Shown in pieces: positions 1-9,655 of a stretch of 64,000 bases of DNA (the stretch's first letter is position 1; every line of letters starts with the position of its first letter). The stretch covers positions 124,001-188,000 of the forward strand of contig JAANBB010000020.1 in assembly GCA_014621425.1 (NCBI GenBank), read 5' to 3'. The notes beneath the pieces are model-generated. The model worked only from the letters and a program-made list of their open reading frames with translations, made no database searches and was not told the DNA's origin. A program made the translations under genes and the position numbers. The stretch is from Cylindrodendrum hubeiense (Eukaryota; Ascomycota; Sordariomycetes; Hypocreales; Nectriaceae).

Positions 1-673
1 TCATGCATCCAGAGTACATTTCGATTCTTCGAGACGAGGTTGAGTCTATGCCTGTTGATGGCAATGGCATGTTCACTAAAGAGGCTATTCCAGCCATGCA
101 AAAGCTTGACAGCTTTATTAAGGAGAGTCAACGGTTAGCTGCTGCCGACCTGAGTACGTTTTGATATATTCTCGAGGATCCCGCAAACTTACTGACCCGA
201 TGGCAGGCACTTTTCAACGTGCAGCGACAGCTAATATGACTTTGCCTGACGGAACATTTGTCCCTGAGGGAACGAAGCTAGAAGCCAACACCTACTCTAT
301 TCACTATGATGATGCACACTACAAGAATGCCTCAACATTTGACGGACTCCGCTTCTATAAACAGCGACAGCACCCTGGCCATGAGAATAAGCATCTATAT
401 ATCAGCGTTGGAAAGGGTGATTTGTCGTTCGGGTACGGCAGACATGCTTGTCCTGGACGATACCTCGGCCAACTCAACATTAAGCTCGTCATGGCAGAGC
501 TACTGCGGAAATATGATTTGAAGGCAGCCGGTACTCAAGCACCAAAGAGCCAAGCATTCGAGGCCCTTGTGAGTGCTATATATATTGTTTAAACCCTTCC
601 TATACTAATATTTTAACTGTAGGTATCGCCAGACGCGGACTTTCAAATTATGATGAAGAACAGACAGGTCTAG
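1..673 (+). CDS. cytochrome P450, 3' part (cut by window edge)
   Basis: C-terminal part of a fungal microsomal P450, a haem monooxygenase; the 5' part lies outside the window. Exons are 1-153, 207-568 and 623-673, with the reading frame starting at base 3. Both introns (53 and 54 bp) are GT..AG in phase, and the second has a CTAAT branch site. The K-helix E-x-x-R (KESQR) is in the first exon. The haem loop FGYGRHACPGR fits F-x-x-G-x-x-x-C-x-G-R, with Cys as the haem ligand. The sequence after the loop resembles ent-kaurene-oxidase-like (CYP68-type) fungal P450s, but the exact family is inference. It runs in the same direction as the monooxygenase gene downstream, so a shared oxidative pathway is likely. 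Substrate unknown. Confidence 0.9.
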
Positions 674-1664
674 GGCCAAGATAGACGGCTAGAGAATAGT
701 GATTCGATGGAAGAAATGTCTCATGTTGTACTCTGTTCAAGGCTGTGATTTCAGAAGCAAAATAGTGATTAGTTTGGCTTGGAGTAGCCAAGTGTGGTAT
801 ATATGAATGTTATACAGTCTGTCTCTACTTTGTTTCAATGCAGAACATTGCCACCAGCATTGTTATCGTGACTTATCCACTACATTGATTTGTCTGATAC
901 CTTAATCCCCAAATATTCATTATTCAAATTTGGACCCGCAGTTCTGTCAATGAATATCTATGCTGCATCCAAATTCTACGACATACGCCGTGTCCCCCGT
1001 TGTAAGGCTCTGCCAGGGTGGACGGCAGCCTGCACGATCCGCTGTCCAATCTCCGCCACAAATTGAAATGATGCTAACTTACTGCTCAGGAAGTCTGCCG
1101 GTCATATTTGCAGTATTCTAGAGCCAAACAAGACTTGGGCCTACTGCCGACAAGCTTCATTTTGCCAGGCAGTTGTCAATGGCACGTTCGGCAAACACTG
1201 GACTCGTAGCTAATGGACCCACAATTCTACGGATTTCCGGAAGCCGGTTTCCTATCATGCGCATTACACGCGGGTCCGCAATCCGCCTTAGCGTACCATT
1301 CTATCTCGTATGTCGTGGATATGGCTAGGAATGCCAAGATCCGGGCCTCGAGCCGCTTCGGAAAGCCCGAAGCCTGTTCTCTGGCTCCATGTGTGGATCA
1401 GATAGTGTCCAGGAGACCCACGACAGGGCTCATCAATTTGACGCCACTCGGAAACGACGTCCGGCAAAGGCAGGACGCCGACTCTATGCTAATTACGCAC
1501 ATTTAATACACAATTATTCAAGCTCACTTCCGAGAAAAACAACATCATATTACTGGGGGTGTATTCCAGAGTCGGAAGGAAACAAAAACAGCCCTCATCC
1601 GTCACCAGCGTCGCTTAAGCACCAAACGAATCTATCAAAGTCTGCTTCAAGGAAAATAAGCAAA
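674..1664. other. intergenic: P450 3' flank and BVMO promoter
   Basis: No convincing gene. Open frames across 1213-1664 read into the monooxygenase frame but lack protein-like composition before the ATG at 1665. A CGG-AAG-CCG inverted repeat sits at 1238-1246, about 420 bp upstream of that ATG. It is the type of site bound by Zn2Cys6 regulators. Confidence 0.5.
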
Positions 1665-3506
1665 ATGGATAGCGAAAAGATCATTGTCAAGCGCATATTC
1701 TGTGCCATTGTGGGCGCAGGTATGTGTGGCATCTCTCTTGGAGATCGGTTCCTGGCTACTGGAACATTGAAGCGGGATGAGTTTGTCATTTTCGACAAGA
1801 ACAATGACTTTGGAGGCGTTTGGGAAACCAATCGGTACCCAGGCGCAGCCTGTGATATCCCAAGCCACGCTTATGTCATGAAGACATGTCTCAATGCCGG
1901 TACGATTGCAACCCCGTCGACGTCCTCCAACCTTGAATCTAAAACTGACAAACTTGACACAGATTGGTCCAAAAAGTTCGCTGAGGGCAAGGAGATCCAA
2001 CAGTACTACGCCCGGTTTGCAAACCGCCGATGTCTACAGCAGAATACGTGCTTTAATACGTACGTCCATGAAGCTCGATGGAACGAACAGACACTCCTAT
2101 GGGACGTTCTGGTCGAAGATCGGAAAACTGGCCAAAAAACCAAATGGATTGCCAATGTCATCTTTGACAATGGTGGTGGCTTTCACAGCCCGAAATTTGC
2201 AAACATTCCTGGCCGTGATAGCTTCAATGGCGAACAGTGGCATACTGCGGAATGGCCAGCGGATGCTGACCTGAGGGGTAAACGCGTCGCCTTGATAGGG
2301 ACAGGCCCAAGTGCAGCTCAGGTTGCCCCCAAGATCCAACCCATCGTGAAGCAGCTTTACATGTTTCAGCGGAGTTGTGGTCACGTCCTTCCACGCAACA
2401 ACCAAGATATTCCCAGCTGGAAGAGGACCCTTTTCCAATGGTTCTATCCAATCCTTTGGCTCTACCATGTCTCATGGTTTGTCTTCGTAAGCTTCTTCCA
2501 TCTTCAGATTTCTACGCCGTGCTAACCAAGTTCATCAAATAGTTTGATCGCACCAAAGCTATGTGGATGAGTGGTACCGATGAAAATCGGGCCATGCACA
2601 AGGCATGCATTGATTTCCTCGAACACGAAGTCAAAGATCCGGCAGTCAAGGAAAAACTTCGCCCTACTGACGAATTCGGTTGCAAGCGCGTGCTTTTCCT
2701 CGACAACTGGTATTCCATGTTCAATGAAAGAAATGTGGCACTAGTGACTGAGAAACCCGTTCGGATAACAGAGAACAGCATCGTCGTGAAATCACCAAAT
2801 TCGCTGACAGCTGAAGAACGTGCTGCGCAGCCCAAGGGATCCTACCAGTTAAAAACGCCAGCGGAGATCAGTGACGGAGAAACGGAGCTGGAAATCGACG
2901 TCTTAATATGGGGAACTGGGTTTGATATGAACAATTCGGGTGGTCATTTTCAGATCTACGGAATGAATGGAAAGAACCTCTCTCAAACCTGGAAAGATTA
3001 TCCTGAGACATACTGGAGTATGCCTCTCTATTCTAACTTACTGCATTCGACTGACTCATATGGATGTAGGCGTTGCTGTTACCGATTTTCCCAGCCTTTT
3101 CCTCACGCTGGGGCCAAATTCGACAAATTACTGGTCCAACATCACCACAGTGGTGGAGATTCAGGTAAATTATCACTGCAAGGTTCTTCAGCGCATCAAA
3201 AAGGAGATCAAGAAAGGACCATATGCTGTGTACCCTGATGGCCAAGTTCAGGATGGTTTTAATGACTGGCTGAAAAATAATCGCGGTTCCCCTGCGTTCT
3301 TGTCTGGGCAATGTGCGACATATCACAAGGTAAGTTCTCCACCTTATATTTAAGAAACTAAAATTATTGACACGATTTTCCAGACTCCCGCAGGAGCCAC
3401 ACCAATGTACAATCATTACCGCATCTGGAACTACTACTGGAAGATGCTTGGACCGCGCTGGGGGGATTTTGTTCAACTGAAGGGTTTACCAAAGGCTTCT
3501 GCGTAG
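1665..3506 (+). CDS. Baeyer-Villiger flavin monooxygenase
   Basis: Predicted FAD/NADPH-dependent class B monooxygenase that inserts oxygen next to a ketone to give an ester or lactone. Exons are 1665-1899, 1963-2486, 2543-3017, 3070-3329 and 3384-3506 (538 aa), all joined in phase. Visible motifs are an N-terminal FAD Rossmann GAGMCG, the BVMO fingerprint FNGEQWHTAEWP (F-x-G-x-x-x-H-T-x-x-W-P), a second nucleotide loop GTGPSAA, and WGTGFD. The start was chosen at caaaATGG, directly before the Rossmann strand; the open frame runs further upstream but is not protein-like there. The first intron (1900-1962) is 63 nt with no stop, so retention would keep the frame; homology favours splicing. Its place between a P450 and two esterases suggests ring or chain cleavage followed by ester hydrolysis (inference). 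Confidence 0.93.
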
Positions 3507-3927
3507 ACCACATAGCGAACTCGCTCTTCGTTGCATTCTAGATTGGAATAGGAGAGACAGTTTTCTTTTCAGATCATGTCATATATTGGGGCTTCAAGTA
3601 AATAGAAATCACAGTCATGCTGTTTACAAAGCAGTCTCCCATCTCTCATTGCTCAGCCTTCCTCAACAACCGGCCAATTACAGTAACCTCATAATACGAC
3701 GCGTCTCGTACATATGGTGACGTGAAACACATGATTTTAAGCCATTTCTCCGTATCAAAGCTAATCTAGGTTCGGGAATTAGATTAGTGACCTGCGGCCT
3801 AATGAGACAGCACAGTTACAAAAGACTAGTTGTAGATGAGAAGTACTCCACTCAGCGACAGGTAAGCCACCACAGCATGAAAACTCAACGCAATTTTCAG
3901 ATGATCTCATTGACGATTATTCCAAAT
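3507..3927. other. convergent spacer between BVMO and carboxylesterase
   Basis: The 3' ends of two converging genes meet here. No further coding signal is seen. Confidence 0.4.
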
Positions 3928-5752
3928 TTACGCTCTCAGAAAGCCTTGTGCGGTTTCCAACAACATGTCAAGACCACCGAGTTCATCAGCCAACTGAAAG
4001 ATTGCATCATTCCTTCGAGTTCTCTCATCATCCCAGCCTACTACATGACTCGAAATGTTCTCCTCGCTCGGTCCATAAACTGTCACGAGCGAATTCTCTG
4101 GCTTGAACTCCGGCAAACTGCCTTTCTCCGAAACGAAGCTGACAACGGCTTCCGCAAGCGCTCGAGCAACTGTCCAGTTCTGGCGAGTATATGATTGATT
4201 GTAGTTACCCCAAAGATAAGCGATATCCAGTAAATGGTTCGTCTTTCCCTTGTAAGGGCCATCCCAGGGGTTACGCTCGTTGAAGTGTCCAAGGAAAACT
4301 GGTCCAGGCCACGCCTCAGCCAGCTTGATGGAAGGTGCATAAAAAGCAATTTCTGTGATGAACTGGATAATAGACTCGAGTGCTTCAGAATCTGCGGTGG
4401 CGCTGTTAATGCCGTAGAAGTTAAGTAGCTTGGAGGCAGATTCTTCGCCTAGACTTTCATGGGCGTAGTTGCTGAATGCCTTTTTGATACCTTGCTCACG
4501 AAAGTTCAAGTTGACAAGCGCAAAAATGGTGCCCTGGGTGATTTAGTCAACGAGTCGGTTATTTTTTGGCACGTTCTTACATCAAACTGGCTCTCTATCG
4601 AGAGTAGACGCTCACACCACTTGAAGCCAGGAACAGCCTTGGCGGATTGATCGCGGAGCCAAGAAAAGTCCGCCACCACTGGGATAAGTTCCCCATCCAA
4701 TGTCGGTCCTAAAGAGGTCATCTCCTTGGAGATTTGGGCGACCAGCTGCTCTTGGGGCATTGCAAGCAGTGACTTTACTCTCTCATCTGGCGTAAGGTCT
4801 CCCAAACCGAGAGTCTGGACAACTGCGCGGTACATTTTCTCAGCAATCTCCGTAGTTGCCGGTTTCATCATCAGAAACGAGCCACCAAGAATCACTGCCT
4901 GATTGAATAATTTCTCCTTTGAGTGCATCAGGAAATTCACCGAGGCTTTGTACTTATGTTAGGCCTTCAAATAAACAATCAGAGATACGAACTCACCTGC
5001 GCCTGCGCTTTGGCCTACTACTGTGAGTCTTTCAGGATCGCCTCCAAATCCTGAAACGTACTTTTTGATCCACGATAAAGCGGCGCGTTGGTCAAGGAGG
5101 CCTCTGTTGGATTTGTACCCAGCAGAGCGCAGTTCCTGGGAAGTGAGAAATCCCGCGATTCCAAGACGATAGCTGCAACAATGCTTAGCAGGTAGCTTTA
5201 GCTTTTTTGATAAGGCTTACTTGAAATTTATGGCGACTAGTGGCTGGTCCATAATTGCAGAAAGCTCTATGACTTTGCTTTGGTCATAATGCGGATACGA
5301 TGATGAGCCAAATGTGAAGCCTCCACCGTGGATGTAAACGATCACGGGGAGGTTCTTTCCACCCTCTGTTGGTGTCGTAACATTCAGGTTTAAACCGTGA
5401 ATATCAGACATTTCGGGAATGTTTAGTTGCGCGATTTCCTTCTGGATGAATCCCATCTCTATCGCGGCGGAATTTGGGGGGGTTATAACTGGTGGACTTG
5501 AATTGTTAGTTTGTAGGCATTGGACGACACTAATTGTCGACGAGAATAGTGAAGCACATACCCATGTCTTGTCGCATCGATTTCCTCAGAGCCAGAATAC
5601 TCAATTACCTGTGGCTCAGCGAGCCTATCCTCCAGTGACGCGTACTTGATTCCCAGATACTGGATTACGCCTTTGCCATACTTCCCCTGCAGCCGTCCAA
5701 TAGCAGAGTGGTGCAACGGGCTGGGCAATCCAAGTGGTATCTGCGGGTGCAT
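3928..5752 (-). CDS. type-B carboxylesterase/lipase, intracellular
   Basis: Alpha/beta-hydrolase serine esterase of the type-B (cholinesterase-like) family. Exons in transcript order are 5752-5562, 5496-5221, 5172-4997, 4945-4581 and 4533-3928 (537 aa). All four introns (47-65 bp) are phase-consistent. It has the oxyanion-hole HGGGF near residue 120 and the nucleophile elbow GQSAGA with Ser at about residue 211. A C-terminal NHLLDIAYLWGNY probably carries the catalytic His. There is no signal peptide: the protein starts almost directly with the core strand, unlike the secreted relative at 55337, so it is probably cytosolic. It faces the hydrolase at 6254 across a 501-bp promoter region. Hydrolysis of a BVMO ester product is a plausible role (inference). 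Confidence 0.92.
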
Positions 5753-6253
5753 CTTGGTTTACTTTCGTATTGAAAATGAGTTAGAAAATACCGCATTGAA
5801 TACGATTAAAACGATTCTTCAGGGCAAGGGCAAATTTCTCAACGCCTTCAATGGAGCTGATATAAGGCATCACAAGAGGACCACTCAAATCCACGTACAT
5901 TCATGAACCAAACTCCCCCTGAGTTAGCCCCATCCAAATATCCCATTTGTAATCCATAGCGGCAAATCTTGGCTGCGGAGACTAGAGACTGCTCTCAGAT
6001 TCGACCGGATGTCCGGAGTCCGACTCCGGCGGACCCCGTGAGCGTCCAAGCCCTCCGGAACCCGCTTCGGAAATGTCTTACCACCCTACAGCTGCCAAGC
6101 ATTCAAAAAATAAGTATCTTGGTTGCCCAAGTAGTCTTTGTATAGTATTTCCTCGATTTCGAAATTCCTGTGGTATCAACTCCGTATTGTGGCTTTGACC
6201 TCCCTGATACTTGCCGCCCAGTTTGAGCGCTCAACCAACGAATTGACAACGCA
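5753..6253. promoter_or_regulatory. bidirectional promoter with CGG-N9-CCG palindrome
   Basis: Divergent spacer between two hydrolase genes. It contains a perfect 17-bp palindrome, CCGGAGTCCGACTCCGG, at 6013-6029: 8-bp arms around one base, readable as CGG-N9-CCG. This is the form of Zn2Cys6 regulator sites, and the central position fits co-regulation of both genes. Binding is inferred, not shown. Confidence 0.5.
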
Positions 6254-7431
6254 ATGGTTGCCACTATTGAAGATCCCACTGAGTGGACGCAATGGGGACA
6301 AATGGACAGCGAGCTGAAGCAGGTGGGTAAAAGACATTCTCACTTGATTTTATCATTCAGTATGGACTTTGAGAAATACTTACTCGCATCTAGTTGATTG
6401 AGAATGACAGCAATCCGGCGTTTAAAAAGACACCTGATTTGAATACCATTGTCTCGACTCGCGAAGCGTGGTACCCTAAATATAAAGCAGTTGCTGACAA
6501 CGCCCTGGGTGCTGCTGAAGGTCTCGTCACGAGCAAGGAACTCCAGATTCCACGGCGAGATGGGGGAACCCAACGTGCATTGCTCTATCAACCCCAGGAT
6601 ATAGCTAACACATCTCGGTCTCTACTCGTCCTTATTCACGGCGGTGGTTTCTGCTACGGCTGTCCGGAAATGGAAGGTGCGACTTGTGTCGGAGCAGTGC
6701 AAGCTTATGACTGTGTTGCTATCAGCCTGAGTTATAGGCTGGCCCCAGAACACAAATTTCCCATGGCCTCGGATGACTGTTGGGATGCTTTGAAGTGGGT
6801 GAGTGTTGGTCTCGTTAACTACAGGCAGCTCTCAGAAGCCTAATATCTTGATACTAATTATCTTCAGATCAGCCAAAATCTGGCAAGTCTTGGGGTCGAT
6901 GCCACAAAGGGATTCGTGCTGGGAGGCACCTCGGCCGGTGGCAATATCGCCATTGTGCTCTCTCACTTTGCCAGAGACGAGCAGCTAAACCCACCACTAA
7001 CTGGGGTCTATCTTAACGTCCCGTTGGTTCTGGCACCGGAAGTGGTCCCAGAAAAGTATCTTCCTCTCTATCAAAGCCGCAACCAAAACTCCACCTCTCC
7101 GGTGCTCAACAAGGCATTCATGGACATGTATACGGAAGCGTATGCACCGGATCTTCAGTCACATATCTGGAGTCCCATAAATTGGCCTGGCGGGGGAAGG
7201 AACCATGTAGATATGCCACGGACTTATTTTCAGATTTGTGGTCTGGACGTACTCCGAGATGAGGGATTGATCTATGAGCGTGTGCTACGGGAGGATTATG
7301 GGATTGAAACCAGGGTGGACGTTTATCCTGGGCTTCCCCACATGTTTGTTCCCAACTACCCGACTCATTCTTCAAGCAAGAAATACCCCAAAGACGCGTT
7401 ATCGGGGTTGGGTTGGCTACTTCGGGCATGA
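6254..7431 (+). CDS. alpha/beta hydrolase (HSL-type esterase/lipase)
   Basis: Hormone-sensitive-lipase-like serine esterase. Exons are 6254-6322, 6394-6798 and 6868-7431 (345 aa); intron 2 has a TACTAAT branch site. Visible are the oxyanion box HGGGF, the SYRLAPEH segment typical of this family, and the nucleophile motif GTSAGG. GLDVLRDEG holds the acid residue and GLPHMF the catalytic His. The start gcaATGG gives an N-terminus of typical length. No signal peptide is seen, so it is probably intracellular. It is divergent from the carboxylesterase and followed by an MDR reductase on the same strand, as part of the oxidation/hydrolysis cassette. A lactonase or deacetylase role is equally possible. 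Confidence 0.92.
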
Positions 7432-7985
7432 TATGGACTGAAGTGTTGGTAGAATGTTCCCCTACTGTCTACTTAAGAGATAGAATCACCCTCTTCAACT
7501 TGAGCTACTTACAGTAAGTTTATGTCGAGTTTAAACAAGCGAAAGAATAGAGTCCCAAATGATAGTTGTTCTTTAAAATGCAACTAAGCATAATTAGAGC
7601 CAGAGGTCATCAAGTTCTGCGAGCCTTCCGATGTCTTATCTGCATGTTTCCAGGTGAGCGATACGGTCTACTAATGAGATTTGTGACTTAGAGTATGAGC
7701 CGCATCGGTGAATTTGAATTACGGCGCTAATGCGTCATCTAGTCAGTCGGAGGGGCTGATCGGTAACATGGAAAACGATGGCCCAACGGACGGAAAAATG
7801 GATTCCCATTAGCACAATGGACTCGGACCCCGGAGCAGGCTTCCAGCCTGACCTACCATTAGTCTTCGGAGTTCCGGGCCCAAGTCAGATACATCTAGTA
7901 TATGAAATATTGCATGCTCGCATCCAAGTCTCATTCAAGTCAATCAGGAACCATACCCAGTCACACAAAGCCTCTAATCAACAAC
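7432..7985. promoter_or_regulatory. promoter region of the MDR reductase
   Basis: Holds CGG-ACC-CCG at 7824-7832 and CGG-AGTT-CCG at 7867-7876, both about 110-160 bp upstream of the reductase ATG. They are similar in form to the site before the BVMO. No other gene is seen. Confidence 0.4.
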
Positions 7986-9146
7986 ATGGTTCAAAACAAA
8001 GCTCTCATTTTTACCCAGATCCCAGAAAGCATACCAATTGCCGGACAACACCTTGCGATTCAACAGAGTGGTTTTGACCTCACATCTGAACCACCCTCAG
8101 GCGGGCTCACCGGTCGTGTTCTCCATGCCTCGTTCGATCCATATCTGCGGCACCGTTTGGTTGGACCCGAGGAGGCGAGAGATGGATTTGAACCTCTTCC
8201 TGTGGGTAGCGTTATACCCAACGGTATTATCGTTTGCATCTTGCGCTCGGATAACGAGCGATTCCGTACCGACGATGTTGTAGTCGGTATGGGCCCAATT
8301 CAGGAATATGTGTCCCTAGGCCCAGGTGATGCAAATCAGTTCTTTCCAATTCAAAATCCACACAACTTGGATTTGAAGCTGTTTCTGGGCCCTTTAGGAA
8401 TGCCTGGTTTGACAGCTTACTCGGCGCTTTACGAAATTGGGCAGCCCAAAAAAGGAGAAGTCATCTTTATCTCTGCCGCTAGCGGCGCGGTTGGCCAAAT
8501 AGTTGGACAATTGGCACTCCGCGAGGGACTTGTCGTCATCGGAAGTGCTGGAAGCAACGAAAAGCTTCGCTTACTGACCGATGTCTTTAAGTTTAATGGA
8601 GCATTCAACTATCAAGAAGGGGACATACAGGCTCAACTTAAACAACTAGCACCAGATGGGATCGACAGTGAGTACAGCCTGCTCTTTTTGACAACGGGAG
8701 TAGTCTTGACACCAATAAACAGTCTACTACGACAATGTCGGCGGCGAGCAGCTAGAAGCTGCTATCTCGAGCTTGAAAGATTGGGGCAGGATCGGTAAGT
8801 TGATATCACTGACTATGGTTCTTGCATGATCGTTTTCTAACAATTAATTTCACCAGTCGCCTGCGGTTATGCTTCGCAATACAGCATTCCTCCACACAAG
8901 CAATATGGAATTCGCAACACCAGCATGATTATAGGCAAGCGATTGACGTGGAAAGGGCTGAGTGTCTTTGACAAGCACATGGGGGATGCCTACCGAGCTA
9001 GGCATCAAGAAGCAGTCAGCAAATGGATTATAGATGGTAGCTTCAAGCCGGTCATGAGTGAAACCAACGGCATTGACCAGGCTGCTCAAGGTCTAGTGGA
9101 GCTATTTAAGGGTAACAATGTTGGGAAGGCTCTTTTGAACGTTTAG
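7986..9146 (+). CDS. NADPH-dependent MDR reductase (PTGR/LTB4-dehydrogenase-like)
   Basis: Zinc-independent medium-chain dehydrogenase/reductase of the alkenal/prostaglandin reductase type, which reduces C=C bonds of enones with NADPH. Exons are 7986-8667, 8723-8794 and 8857-9146 (347 aa), all joined in phase. The nucleotide loop AASGAVGQIVGQLA is present, followed by YYDNVGGE formed at the junction of exons 1 and 2. The zinc-ligand cysteines of classical alcohol dehydrogenases are absent. The start was set at caacATGG, 28 codons into a longer open frame, because the family begins shortly before the KALIF strand. It lies last in the left-hand cassette and may reduce an enone intermediate (inference). 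Confidence 0.92.
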
Positions 9147-9655
9147 GCCTAGAATAAAATCGACTCAGAACACTGCGGCAATCAATGACAGAGGAAAGGA
9201 GCTTACATTCATTGCGCTTTTGATTGATCATATTGTCTTGTTCTTGTTCTCGACATCCGCTCTTTCCTGGGCCGAAAGTTTGTGGAGTGCAAATCTTCAT
9301 TTCCATGAACTACAAGGCCCAGCCTACTCCAAAACTCCACCGTTGACGATCCGGCCCTGCAATGACGTAAAGCCGTATGAGACGGGTAATACAAGCCGTG
9401 ACACTGAATACTTATGTCACAGTTGCCTACCAGTGTTCTTCGTGACTGTACGGATAGCCATTTCTTAATAGTGCTTTGCAGCCCACGTGGTTGCGGGGAA
9501 TCGTTGGACTCGACCCCCACAGCAATATGTATTACAAGAACGAGCAAAAAGCTTTACGTATTGCTTCTTGACAGTGGTACGTGGCGAGCATTTCTTATTA
9601 CGATCCCAGAACGATAGTGGACAACAATTCAATTGATAGTAAATATCAGATGGAT
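9147..9655. other. convergent spacer
   Basis: Lies between the 3' ends of the reductase (+) and the DUF6604 gene (-). Open frames here are short and overlapping, with no recognisable product. Confidence 0.4.

Noticed and set aside
1213..1664. Extended upstream reading frame of the BVMO (from 1389) and a 97-aa frame at 1213
   Set aside because: Composition is not protein-like before the Rossmann fold, and the ATG at 1665 has a good context.
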